This document shows, piece by piece, positions 1-11,043 of a stretch of 64,000 bases of DNA (positions within the stretch are counted from its first letter, which is position 1; every line of letters begins with the position of its first letter). Made by a program: the position numbers and the translations under genes. Origin of the DNA: Heracleum sosnowskyi (taxonomy: Eukaryota; Streptophyta; Magnoliopsida; Apiales; Apiaceae); NCBI GenBank assembly GCA_030848705.1, contig CM061236.1, forward strand, positions 57,245,481 to 57,309,480, in the 5' to 3' direction. A model generated the notes under the pieces. The model was not told where the DNA came from. It was given only the letters and a program-made list of their open reading frames with translations, and made no database searches.

Positions 1-904
1 TTCTATTCTTCCTGAACTTCATCCTTCTGAAGTTTCTGACAATCATAGCAACCATCTCTTCCATGTCTGAGTCAGAAGAATCATCATCAGTATTGGCATC
101 AGCATTGCCATCAGTATCTGATGAAGAGTCATCAGGATCTGACTCAACTATTCTTTTTTTACTTCTAGAGACCTCCATAGCTTTTCCTTTTGATTTAGCC
201 TCTGCTTTCAAAGCAATTTATTTTGCCTTGCTGCTTTTCTTGTTCTTTCTCTGTTGAACTTCAAGATCATGAGTTCTTAGCATCCCATAGACTTCATCAA
301 GAGACACAGTGTTAAGATCATACTGATGTCTAATGATCGATGTCTGAGTGTCCCATTCTTCAGGTAAAGCTCTTAGAAACTTGGTGTTTGAATCTTCAGT
401 TTCATATTCCTTGTCAACTAAAGATAAACTGTTCAATAGTGTTAGAAATCTATCATATAGATCAGTTAGGCTCTCATCGGGTCTTGCATCAAATTGTTCA
501 TATTCTTGAATCAAAAGAGCCCTTATGTTTTTCTTGACAGATGCAGATCCCTGGCACTGAGTTTCCAAAGTATCCCAGATTTCTTTTGAAGACTTGCATG
601 CAATCACTCTATTTGACATGACAGCATCAAGACTACTGTGTAAGATATTCTTTATCTTTGGTTCCCTAAGAACATGAGCTTTTTCTTCTGGAGTCCATTC
701 ACTTTTAGCCTTGACCACATAATGTTCAGGTACTGTATCTGTTCGTTCTACAATTCGTGTAGGAATATATGGTCCATCACGAATCCTGTCCAAATAGTCA
801 GGATCCATAGTCTCCAGGTACATCAGCATCTTTACCCTCCATGTTGGATATTCTGATTTCTTCAAGATGGGAATCTTCATGCTTTCATACTTGGTTGTCG
901 ACAT
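1..904 (-). pseudogene. gag: copia gag with premature stop, 3' end outside window
   Basis: The ATG is at 902-904 on the minus strand, about 40 bases after the primer-binding site. The first ~228 residues form the UBN2-type gag core, with recognisable blocks such as KKSEYPTWRVKMLMYLE, VIACKSSKEIWDTLE and QEYEQFD. The frame is broken by a TAA at 220-218, where related gags continue with an alanine/lysine-rich and then acidic serine/aspartate-rich linker. That linker is readable in the same frame from 217 to position 1. The product would be the capsid/nucleocapsid precursor; zinc knuckles would lie further left. One nonsense change is the only damage seen, so inactivation looks fairly recent. 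Confidence 0.85.
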
Positions 905-940
905 CTTAAGATCGTATCTGATTCAGAATTAAATCAGTTT

Positions 941-952
941 GCTCTGATACCA
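941..952 (-). promoter_or_regulatory. primer-binding site (initiator tRNA-Met)
   Basis: The minus strand reads TGGTATCAGAGC two bases inside the LTR. This is the usual copia site complementary to the 3' end of initiator tRNA-Met. Confidence 0.9.
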
Positions 953-954
953 AT

Positions 955-1461
955 TGTTGCCCAGTAATAATCTATTGTAGAAGGGGGGTTGAATACAATA
1001 GTATAAGATAATCGACTTCTCAATGTATATATCACAAATATGAAAGAAAGATAACAGCTTTATTAAATCTGATATAAAACTGTTACAAACTCTCTCAAGA
1101 AATTCTGATGTTCTTGAGAGCTTCTAACTTGATTCGCATCGAACCAAAACCAAAACTGTGTTTATATACTACACAGCTTCTCTATCAATGATAAGTCCTA
1201 ATCAATTACAAAGATTGAAACCTATCTATAATTGATAGCTACATCCTACAAACCAGGAACCGACAGAATAAACTTCCATGTTTAACTAGACTCCAAATAT
1301 AACTCGAAGTAGGAATCCTGATCAGCTTCCAGTCCTGATGATCAATCCTGATCCCAGTCCTGATATGTATCTCAATCTTGACGACCATGTAATCCTGATG
1401 ACGTCAGCAATCCTGATCAGTTGAGTCTAGCTCCTGACGATCATTGAATTCTGATCTAACA
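955..1461 (-). repeat. 5' LTR of the minus-strand copia element (507 bp)
   Basis: On the minus strand it runs from TGTTAGATCAG at 1461 to GGGCAACA at 955, so it has TG...CA ends inside an imperfect TGTT/AACA inverted repeat. It carries a TATATAAA core promoter (1168-1161), a TGACGTCA box (1399-1406), many TCCTGAT heptamers in the U3 half, and the box ATTCAACCCCCCTTCTA near its 3' end. The flanking primer-binding site and gag fix its role as a 5' LTR. Confidence 0.9.
1161..1168 (-). promoter_or_regulatory. TATA box of copia LTR
   Basis: TATATAAA on the minus strand followed by CACAG. The same TATATAAACACAG arrangement is present in the LTRs at 50.9 kb and 60.0 kb, so it is the likely core promoter for element transcription. 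Confidence 0.6.
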
Positions 1462-3484
1462 TACTCCAATGACCAAGCTGACAAGGAAAAGTGAACGATT
1501 CATATGGAACGACAAATGCGAAGAGAGTTTCCAAGAGTTAAAGAAGAGACTAACTACGGCACCAGTATTAATGCTACCAGACGATCAAGGCCAATTTGTA
1601 ATCTATAGTGATGCGTCTTACAAAGGATTGGGTTGTGTACTTATGCAACATGACAAAGTAATTGCTTATGCGTCAAGACAATTGAGACCTCACGAACAGA
1701 AATATCCTACACATGATTTGGAATTAGCAGTGATCGTATTTGCACTGAAGATATGGAGACATTATTTGTACGGAGAGAGATGCGAAATTTTCACCGATCA
1801 CAAAAGTCTGAAGTATATCTTTACTCAGAAGGAGATGAACATGAGACAAAGAAGATGGTTGGAGCTAATCAAGGATTACGACGTTTCTATAAATTATCAC
1901 CCCGGCAAGGCAAATGTGGTAGCAGATGCATTGAGCAGAAAAGAAAGATTGAATATGATGACGATGACCAAAGAATTGTACAGAGAGTTTGAAAAGTTAG
2001 AAATAGAAGTACGTGTTCCGAAGGACGCGACAGAAATGATTTACGCCATAACGTTTCAACCTGAATTGTTGGAAAAGATACGGAAATGCCAAGAGCAAGT
2101 CATGAACGACAATGCAAATAGTTTAACAGGCAAGGAAATATGTAGCCAACTGGACGACAAAGGATTCTTAAGGTTTGCCTCTCGAATATGCGTACCTAAT
2201 GTAGCGGAACTAAAGAATGAAATTTTGCACGAAGCGCATAACTCGAAGTATTCAATTCATCCTGGAAGCACGAAGATGTATCGAGATCTTAAAATGAACT
2301 TTTGGTGGCCAGATATGAAAAGAGAAATTGTTGAATGGGTGAGTAAATGTTTTACATGTCAAAGGGTCAAGGCGGAACATCAAAGACCAAGTGGATTACT
2401 GCAGCCGTTAGAAATTCATGAGTGGAAATGGGAACACATCGCAATGGACTTTGTGGTAGGATTGCCTAGAACGAAGACTAACCATGATGCTATTTGCGTT
2501 ATTGTGGATCGATTGACGAAATCGGCACATTTTCTTCCTATTAACGAGAGATTCTCGCTGGATAAGTTAGTTCGTTTATATGTTAAAGAAATCGTGGTAC
2601 GGCATGGAGTTCCAGTGTCAATAGTATCTGATCGAGACCCTCGATTCAACTCAAGATTCTGGAGAAGTTTTCAAGAATGTTTAGGCACCGAATTGAAAAT
2701 GAGTACGGCTTATCACCCGCAGACAGACGGTCAAAGTGAAAGGACAATTCAAACCATCGAAGACATGCTGAGAACGTGTGCACTTGATTTTAAAGGTAAT
2801 TGAGATGATCATCTACCCTTAGTAGAGTTCTCATATAATAATAGTTTTCACGCGAGTATCGGGATGCCACCTTACGAAGCTTTATATGGACGAAAGTGTC
2901 GATCTCCAGTGTATTGGGAAGAAGTTGGTGAACGGAAAGTGATAGGGCCAGAATTAGTACAGCAGACAAAGGAAGTGATTGAATTGATTCAGAAAAGGTT
3001 GATAACAGCTCAGAACCGGCAGAAGAAATATGCTGACCTAGCAAGAAAGGATATGGGATTCGAAGTCGGAGAGCAAGTGTTACTGAAAGTTTCACCATGG
3101 AAAGGATTAGTTAGGTTTGGAAAGAAAGGGAAATTGAGTCCGAGATACGTTGGACCATTTGAGATTTTGAAGCAGGTTGGGAAAGTAGCTTACGAGTTAG
3201 CATTACCCCCGCATATGCAGCACGTTCATAATGTGTTTCACGTATCTATGCTTAAGAAGTATCGACCAGATTCGAACCATGTAATAGAGTATGAACCCAT
3301 AGAGGTCCAGTCAGATTTATCTTATGTAGAACGACCAATTCAGATATTGGATCGTAAGGAAAAAGTGTTAAGAAATAAGACTGTAGTGATAGTAAGAGTT
3401 TTGTGGAGGAATCCTAAGGTGGAAGAGTCTACCTGGGAGTTAGAGAGTGATATGTTAGAGAAGTATCCCCAGTTGTTTCCTTGA
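1462..3484 (+). pseudogene. pol: chromovirus pol remnant: RNase H, integrase, chromodomain-like tail
   Basis: The frame is open from 1462 and begins at the end of the reverse transcriptase. RNase H follows, with acidic residues visible in YSDASYKG, LELAVIVFALK, TDHKSL and VVADALSR (to about 1940). Integrase then shows a zinc-binding H/H/C-x2-C region (about 2230-2370), the catalytic core motifs MDFVVGLP, VSDRDPRF and the glutamate in QTDGQSE, and the RYVGPFEIL (GPY/F-like) block. The last ~60 residues resemble the C-terminal chromodomain of Tekay elements, thought to guide integration to heterochromatin. A TGA at 2801-2803 replaces an expected TGG tryptophan codon; the same frame resumes immediately and ends at 3482-3484. 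Truncated 5' end plus this nonsense codon make it non-functional. Confidence 0.9.
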
Positions 3485-3510
3485 TCTGATTCTGAGGACA
3501 GAATCCTATT

Positions 3511-3523
3511 AAGGGGGGAAGGA
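3511..3523 (+). promoter_or_regulatory. polypurine tract of chromovirus
   Basis: The purine run AAGGGGGGAAGGA lies directly against the TG that starts the 3' LTR. It primes plus-strand DNA synthesis in LTR elements. Confidence 0.85.
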
Positions 3524-6500
3524 TGTAAGATCCGTGAACTTTATTAATAATATAAATTGTATTATATGTGTAGAATAATTATTGTGAAGTATTTTGAGTT
3601 TTAATAATAAAGGTTCTTAAGTGATTATGTGTAAATTGGTGTGTCGAAAGCCCCGTTCAAATATTTTGTCATTTGAAAATATCTTCAATTTTGAGCCCCG
3701 TTTTGATAATTCAAGGGCCCCGTTGAAATTTTGTACATCATTGTTATTCCTTCATCATTCGTGTTCGAATCATTATCGGAGGACTTCTTCGTAGTATTAT
3801 ATCCCTTATTATTTGATATTATCAATAGTGTTTGTTTTATTCAAAGGAAGAAAAATCATTCTAAACCCTAGCCCTAACCCTAATTTTTCTAGGGTAATTG
3901 ATATATCGTCCGTATCAATAAATACATCTGTTATAGCCCCAGTATTCTTGAGCATTAGTTATATAAATGATATGTATTGATTTGGATAACTATCTGTCTT
4001 TGTGGATAGCTATCACCTCGTAAAACGTGTATTTTACATTATTAGGGTTTTAAAGCGAACCAGTGGATCAATATAGATCCAAAAATGTCGTTTAGGGTAT
4101 TATTTTCCACTAAGTATAAAAAGGAGAATCGTACATTATATTTCATATAATCCGTATTAAAAATATACAAAAATATAAAATTCCTGAACCGTATTTTTGA
4201 AAATCAAAATCAATTTCGAAGGTGTTATTGGAATCCAAATTCAAAGTTCAAGTACTCAAATCAAAGATCTTGAGCTCTAGTTTCAGAATCTTCCAACCTC
4301 ATCATCATCTGGTAATTTTTCGATTTTATATGAATTTTTCAAATTTCGAATTAAAATTAGGGTTTATATTCGAATTGGGGATTTTCATTCCGTTGATTCT
4401 CCGTTCAATTGATTGCTTCCAACATGTTCCTAAGGTTCTAATTAGTAGGAATTCATGCTTTAATTTCATGTTTATGTTCAATTTTTACGGGTTTGATTTT
4501 CGGGTTTTGACCCGAATTTTTCTTTTTAATAGTCCGTTCTTGTTATTGATCTGACATGATTTTGGATATAGGGCTTTGATTGTGTGTGTTTTTAGCATCA
4601 TTTTAACATAGAGAACGTCGAGTTTCATGTAGAAATAAGTGAGATCGTGTTTCCAGCCGGAGTTTTTGCCGCTGGTTTCTTTGACCGGATTTTGTGATCG
4701 ATTCCGGCATGGTTCAGTTGTGTGTTTGTGTTGGTTGTGTTTGTCATGAAAAACCGAGCAAAAGCCCTGTGGTTTGGTTTTAATCTGATCGGGAATAAAG
4801 GATTCCGGCCACCGGACGCCGGCCGGATTCTGGAAAACCCAAATTTCGACGGGTTGTTCTTGGTGACCCGTTTCCGTTCTTCCCGACCCGTTTACCCATT
4901 TTTCTGACCCAGTTTCAATCTTCAAAACCCTAATTCATTTTCAGAAAACTGTTTTTGGATTTTATTTTTAAATTTAATTCGAAAATAGTTTAAAATCTTT
5001 TAAAAATCATATTTTTATTTTTAAAAATACATTTTTAAATTCAGAAAATTCTAAAAAATTATATTTAATTATTTAAATTCGAAAATAGATTAAATTTATT
5101 TGTTTTAATTATTTTTAATTAATAATTTATTTAATTAATTGATTGATTAATTCTTTTAATCAGTTAATTCTTAATAATTAATTATTAATTAGATTTAATT
5201 AATTTAAATTAGGTTTAATTATTTTCTAGCCTGATTTAATTATTTAAAAATAGTATGAGCATTTGGAAATTGTCAATTAATTTTATATTAATTGATTTAA
5301 TTGTTTTTAAATACTTATATTGGGATTAAAAATATGATTTTTGATTTAAAAATTATTTGTGACTTATTTAAATTCAAATAAGCCTCGAATATTGTTTTAA
5401 AAATATTTATAAGTGCTATATGGTTTATATGAGTCGAATAATGTGTTTTAATAGTCCGTAAATGCCCGTATGAGGGCTAATGTCTGAGTTTTAATTGCCG
5501 TAAAATAGATCGGGCATCCGATAGGAACCCGATTACTTGTTTAAATGTAAAAATGATTATCGGTATATATCGAGGATAGAATGAGGATAGTTAGACTTAC
5601 CGTAATGAGTTGTTTATTATAGAATCGAGTTCCCGGAGCAAGGGAAAAGAGAAGGTAGAGTGAGCTCGGTAGAATTCCGTCAGCTACTAGACCAGGCAAG
5701 TATATATGCCTTTACTTGTTGATTCAATTGTTATTATTCTTCAGAATTTCATGTATGTTACCATCAGAACGATTCAGATTATTCAATCTTCACCCGTATT
5801 GAGCACTTAATGCTATTTCCTTGAATATTCTTAACTTTTGACTTAATCCACAATCGTGTTGGATATCAGAAACCTTCACCTTCAATTCAGTTTATATTGA
5901 TGATAACCATTGTTGACTTTCTTAAATGAGTACGTTGTACACTTAAAACCATTCCGAATCTATTTCTCGGACTTTCTTTGATATTGAATAGTTGAAGCTC
6001 TTTTGCAACTATTACACCCCGTCATTGTTATCTTGTTATGCATGTTATTGCTTATACCTTGTGATAGAATTGGTATGTTTTAAAATGAGACCAGTAATGG
6101 TCGGGCCATATTTATGGTCGTAATAACTTAAGGCCTAGATGGCCATGGATCCTAGTGGAGGACTATGCTATAAGCTAGTCCGGGGTTGATGCGTGACTGA
6201 TCAGCAGCTCAACCTTTGTATTTGAAAAATGTAGAAGTCCAATTCTAATTCTTCTTTCTTCAATAAAGATTGTTAAAAGCATATGTTTGACTTGTATATT
6301 GTTGATTCAGATAACTGGAATCTTTCCTTTCATTATGGAACTGTGATTGATATATATATCATGCTTGTTGAGCACATGTGGCTCATATTTGTTTTGTTTC
6401 TAACCCTATTCCAGTAAAGCGAGAGAATGAGCAGACACAACGCTAGTGACAGTTCTCCCGATGCTAGGAGACCACCCCGAGTGATTGTCATTGGACGGGT

Positions 6501-6744
6501 AGTTGTTTTACTTTGGAAGTTAGACTAGATGTCTAGCTTTGTATATTAAGTGTGTAATAACTCTAAAAACTGGTTTGTAATAATTATGACTTAGAAGCTT
6601 GTTTCATGCCATAATCTGGATGCGGTCTTGGATAAGGGTATTTTATGTTATTATATTATTATGCATGTGTTAGATTCAGGTATATTGTGTTTCGTTGGTC
6701 GAGTGACTCCCTAAATCTGTACCCCGGGTTTGGAGGGCGTCACA
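3524..6744 (+). repeat. 3' LTR of Tekay chromovirus (3221 bp)
   Basis: It starts TGTAAGATCCGTGAAC after the polypurine tract and ends GGGCGTCACA. The long LTR is typical of the Tekay/Del group. It has a very AT-rich stretch around 4930-5400 and closely resembles the solo LTR at 35770-39112, with many small indels between them. Longer open frames inside it (for example near 4222-4925) are not shared intact with the other copy and are not called as genes. One short frame at 6427-6528 is conserved and is listed separately. Confidence 0.88.
6427..6528 (+). CDS. conserved micro-ORF inside Tekay LTR (33 codons)
   Basis: ATG at 6427 opens a 33-residue peptide beginning MSRHNASDSSP and containing ARRPPRVIVIGRVVV. 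The matching place in the solo LTR at 35770-39112 (38794-38889) encodes a colinear 31-residue peptide beginning MSRHSVTDSSP. No indel occurs over most of the frame, and by eye about nine codon differences are silent against about six that change the residue. The rest of the LTRs differ by indels. The coding call is an inference. It could be an upstream leader ORF or the first exon of a spliced gag transcript, since a GGTAG lies at its 3' part. No known function is recognised. Confidence 0.4.
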   Translation: MSRHNASDSSPDARRPPRVIVIGRVVVLLWKLD

Positions 6745-9430
6745 CTAATCATGTCTCGTTTCAGAATGTGCAATCCATTACGAACTTACAGTTTCGTGCA
6801 TGGGCACAATTCTTGAACACACGTTCTTTGGTGGCTTATGCATTAAGTACTCCTGCGGTCCTTTGTATTGATCAATTGACTGCATTGTACACGACAGCCA
6901 CTGACACATCTGAGAATAACACAAGTTCTTTCAGTTTTGTTGTGCCAGGGGGCATAACAATAAGGGTGATGGAACATGATCTTAATAGGATTTTACACTT
7001 TCCAACAGAAAACCTTGTTCCTGATCCCAATACTAAAGAAATACTTGCTTTCTTCACTCTCATTAGAAGTCAACAACCTAACTTCTTTGTGGGAGAGTTC
7101 CTAAAGCATTACCTGACAAAGCCATGGAATTTCTTCTTTCACACCTTAATCCATGTTTTTACTGCCAAGCTTAAATATCTGCATGGCATTCCTCTGTTTC
7201 TTCAGAAACTAGGGTTTGTTATTGCTCACAATAGGCATATAAACATTAGAAGGCTTGTGATTGATCAAATGATTATGTGCATGGGACCACTGGATGAAAG
7301 AACATGCATAGATGATGTGCTTTGTTTCTATCCAAGGTTCCTACAGCTAATTCTGAATGTTGTGTTAACAGCTGAAGAACGGGAGATTTTTGAAGGTGAG
7401 GAGACCATGGAGTGCATGAAGATGAAGAGCAATGCTATAACAGCTCTGATCAAGAAGAATCATCTTCCAGGGGTGCCTACTGTTCTCACTGATTATCTAA
7501 GAACGGTACCCCTACCACTTCTACCCCCAGGGGAACAGGTAAACGAAGGTAATATTCCTGAACCTGTTGTGGCTCCACAACCTCAACCAATGGATGTTGA
7601 TCCAGAGCCCTCGGTGGCCATTCCTGACCAAGAGATTGCAAACCCACAATCTCTAACCACGGTTGTAGAGCCTTTGGACGAGCCAAATGAAAACATAAAC
7701 GAACCTCCTTCCCCTACTATACCTAACATACAGACATCCATGAGTGTAGAGGGAGATAGTGCTTTAGCAGCACCACATAAGGAGATACGCCCTTCAACAA
7801 CAGCTCTGCCTTCCTCTAAAAGGAGAAGACTAGAAAATGAAGCAACTGTTGAAACTTCATTTCAAACATCCAAATAGCCCTTCAATGATTTTTCTGACGC
7901 TGATTGGGCTACACTAACCAAAGCTATATCTGAACCAATAGCTCAATCAAATAAGGAAGAATTGACGGAAACAACTGGTGTTCCGACCATATTACGGTCA
8001 GGTTCACTGGTTGAAGGTTCTAAATTGAACCAAGAGTCTTCACAGACGTCGAGAGAAGGTTTTGACCTAAATGCACAATTACAAGGGTCATTATCTAGCT
8101 CCCCAGATGGAACATATCTGGATCCTACGGGTAAAGGGTCTGACGTAGGTGCAGATCGACAACTCGGTGACAATGAATCAATTTTAATTGAGGAGTTAAC
8201 TAAGGAAAAGTCTTCACGGACTTTAGAGGGAGTTTCAAGATCTCTGTTGTTAATAGAGCCTGATTCTAGCCTCCTAGATATTCAAACTCTAGATCTTTCA
8301 AAGGATACATCATCTACGGATGATCAGCAACTTGGTATATCCAAGGACGGGGACTTGCGAAGCCCCATTGCACCACCGGTGACCTCCTTAAGGATGGCTA
8401 CGGTGATTTCTGATGTAGGTACAACGAGCAATAAGGGAATGAGTGAAACAAAAACACCTTCACCTGGCCTGAGTGGGAAAGGAAAAATGAGTGAAACACC
8501 AACAGAAACGTTGAGTGAACACCCAGAGCCAAATGTGAGGAGTGACCCCCAAACCCTTACAAACATTGATGATTTTCTACAACCTACAGACAGAGAACTA
8601 CATGTACAATCCACTCTCAAGGAGATGACAATTCATGATCGTCAAGGAAATCCACTATTCAAAGTCCCACTGCGGCCTTCCTTTGACCAAGGGATCTCCT
8701 CCGGTCCGGTTGATGCTTCTTTAACTACTATTCAACAGAAGATTACTTGGCTGCAGCTGATTCCAGAAGAACCTACAGGGTCTTAGGCAGTGCATCTGAC
8801 ACTATAACAGGTACTAAACAGGCAGTGGACTCCCTGAAGAAGGAAGCAATGGAGGAACTGGTCGACTTGAGAGCAGACGTCAAGGAACTTAGAGATGGTT
8901 TTATAAATCAAGTGCATGCCCTACAACAAGGACAAGAAGCTTTAAATGAAGACGTTCTGGTTATCCGGGATGGTCAGGCTAGGGTCAAGGATGCAATGAA
9001 CACGCTGTCAAGAGTGGAGTCTCGCCTCAACAAGAGACTAGATAGAATCGAGCAGACTACCAACTCAAGACTGAGTGATATTGACCAGAAGCTACCTTCT
9101 ATGCAAGAGATGAACAAGGGCATTGCTCTATTCATGGAGAACCAGAGTGACGGAGTAGAGTCGATCTGGAATATGTTGAGAAACCAACAACCTGGTCCTT
9201 CAACAACCCATTATGCTGAGGATAACTTCGTGGAGGATTCCTCAACTAAGGGGGAGAAAGATGGATGGGGGAATGGGAAACTAATGAGAAGATCATAACC
9301 ACTATTCCAGTGAGACAATACTGGATTGAAGACATTGTAGAGAAAGATGTTGAAGAGGGATTTGAATTCATGCACAAGCAACAACCACTGGAAGAGCATG
9401 AACCATATTATCCAGAGCCAATTGAACATC
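6745..9430 (+). pseudogene. Sirevirus third ('envelope-like') ORF, first part
   Basis: The 5' end was cut off by the chromovirus LTR ending at 6744. Frame 3 is open to a TAG at 7875-7877 and continues in the same frame to 8786. It then shifts to frame 2 (about 8747-9298) and to frame 1 (about 9265 on), ending where the Athila-type element is inserted. The first ~250 residues form a helix-rich domain like those of the third ORFs at 50 kb and 57 kb. A proline/glutamate-rich disordered region follows, with a basic SSKRRRLENE cluster near 7815, then a long coiled coil (about 8800-9180). I see no signal peptide or clear membrane anchor. The 3' part is at 17288-18318. It is a decayed accessory gene of a copia element, not a host gene. 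Confidence 0.75.
9426..9430. repeat. target-site duplication, left copy (ACATC)
   Basis: ACATC directly precedes the 5' LTR of the Athila-derived element and is repeated exactly after its 3' LTR at 17283-17287, which proves transpositional insertion. Confidence 0.95.
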
Positions 9431-10898
9431 TGATAGAGTATATATTTATATATATTTTATATGATTTTATTCCTCATATTTATTATATTTTGCAGTTAAT
9501 TGGATATTTATTTAATAAATTTTAATGTTTTATTGTAGGATGCAAGGAAATCCTAAACTTGGAAGGATTGGAGAATAAAGAGCTTAATTTGGAGATTTAT
9601 TAGAAGAATATTCGGATTTGTTGGGCTGCCTGCACATAATTCACTGTTTGGGTCATATCTTGAGATCTAGAAGTTAGAATTGGACTATTTAACAGCCCAC
9701 GTGAAGATAATAAAAATATCTTTTATTCTAAAGTGGTCCAATTATCAAATTACTTCAGGAACGTCCCAGAATTACTGAAGAAAAGTCAGCTACGAATTTT
9801 CCTTGTAAAACAGAATCAGTTTAGGAAACGTAATTGTACTTTCCTCAAGGCATTAAAATATTTGAGGATATATATATAAACATCAGATCTGAGAGATACA
9901 TATATATAGAGACATTGACATACAATCATACATATTCATCCACCATCAAGGAGAACAAGAAGACGGCTGATTACGAAGATCTAGATTTCATCTTTTCTTT
10001 GTATTCTTCTAATTAGGCGATACTTTGGATTCTCGTTGGTTTTGTTTTTCTTAAACCTTATCTCTAGTACTTTATTCAGTATTCTAGACTTATTATTATC
10101 ATGTTTTCATCAGAACCCACGATGATGAACGGTTCGATTATGAACTAATCGTTGTCGTGGGATTCTAATGGATTTATTTATGGATTTTAGTAGTTAATTG
10201 TTTTAAAGAAGTGTGTGTGATGGCTAATTGATATCCTAGTTTGGTTGTGCTTATTCTTCTTGGATGCGTAGCTAACATATAAGTTGTATTGTTAATCTCT
10301 ATTGATTGCGAAAGTGGATATAGAGGTTTGGAACTTGTCATGCTAGCATAGGTTTATGTATGTTTGTCATGCATGATTCGTAGGTGATTTTAACCATCTT
10401 ACCTGCCCTATGTAATCTGAATGGATAACTTGCTCGTTAAACCGTTATGTTTTCAAATCTTATAGACATATAGGGTCTAAGCATAATTGGTGTCTGCCCA
10501 ACTTCTATCTCTTTTGTGGATGTTTGAGTGGTTTGGTATACGTATACTGAAAGGTAGCGTGTACTGTTTTCGTGTTATCCGATTAGTTGTCACAACTGTC
10601 ACATGCATTGATTAAAGACAAAAGACTCTAGATGAAGTATTTAATGAAGTTAGGATCCCATGTTTTATTCTCATAAGTAATTCAACAGCAATCTTTAGTT
10701 AAATATTGTCTTGGTATTTTGTTTAGTTAATTTAGTTAATCAAACACAACTTTGATACTTGTCTTAGCATTAAACGATAGCTATACATTGTTGCATAAGT
10801 GCATAACTATAATAACCAAAGCAGTCTCTGTGGGAACGAACTATACTTATTCTTATATTACTTGTGACCGCGTATACTTGCGTGATATTGTGTGAACA
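9431..10898 (+). repeat. 5' LTR of Athila-derived element
   Basis: Starts TGATAGAGTATATATT and ends GTGTGAACA. It is nearly identical to 15815-17282, with no length difference. A 60-codon frame at 9834-10016 recurs in both LTRs simply because they are copies. Confidence 0.95.
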
Positions 10899-10904
10899 AG
10901 TTTT

Positions 10905-10922
10905 TGGCGCCGCTGCCGGGGA
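10905..10922 (+). promoter_or_regulatory. primer-binding site (tRNA-Asp type)
   Basis: TGGCGCCGCTGCCGGGGA lies six bases after the LTR. Except for one base it matches the complement of the 3' end of plant tRNA-Asp, the primer typical of Athila elements. Confidence 0.85.
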
Positions 10923-11043
10923 CTCGGTGTTATTATTTAGTTTATGTGCTTGTCATCAGTGGTCGTTAACGTTCACTGACTCGGATTATTCTTTCATCAA
11001 TTTTACTTTGTTTGGTGTGTTTCAGATACTTTAGTGAGCGTGT

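Larger units (their letters stand above)
1..1461 (-). mobile_element. Sirevirus-type Ty1/copia element, 5' part (cut by window edge)
   Basis: Reading on the minus strand, the order is LTR (1461-955), primer-binding site (952-941) and gag (904 to beyond position 1), which is the 5' end of a copia retrotransposon whose pol lies left of the window. The element is inserted in a Tekay chromovirus, whose pol resumes directly at 1462. The five bases after the LTR (1462-1466, TACTC) should be one half of the target duplication, but the other half is outside. Two further LTRs of this family occur at 20957-21527 and 45818-46399. Assignment to the Sirevirus/Maximus group rests on gag similarity to the elements at 51 kb and 60 kb. 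Confidence 0.85.
1462..6744 (+). mobile_element. Tekay/Del-type chromovirus (Ty3/gypsy), 3' part
   Basis: Order on the plus strand is end of reverse transcriptase, RNase H, integrase, chromodomain-like tail, polypurine tract and a 3.2-kb 3' LTR. The 5' part was separated by the copia insertion ending at 1461 and lies outside the window. The right LTR ends at 6744 and the next five bases, CTAAT, should be the target duplication. The target was the third ORF of a Sirevirus. A related solo LTR lies at 35770-39112. Confidence 0.88.

Noticed and set aside
4222..4925. Overlapping ORFs of 61-146 codons in the Tekay LTR, with similar frames at 36465-37162
   Set aside because: Frames differ between the two LTR copies because of indels and no protein pattern is conserved. 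They are chance frames in a long LTR.
9834..10016. 60-codon ORF, repeated almost identically at 16218-16400
   Set aside because: It lies at the same place in both LTRs of one element, so its conservation only reflects LTR duplication. It has no codon pattern or known domain.
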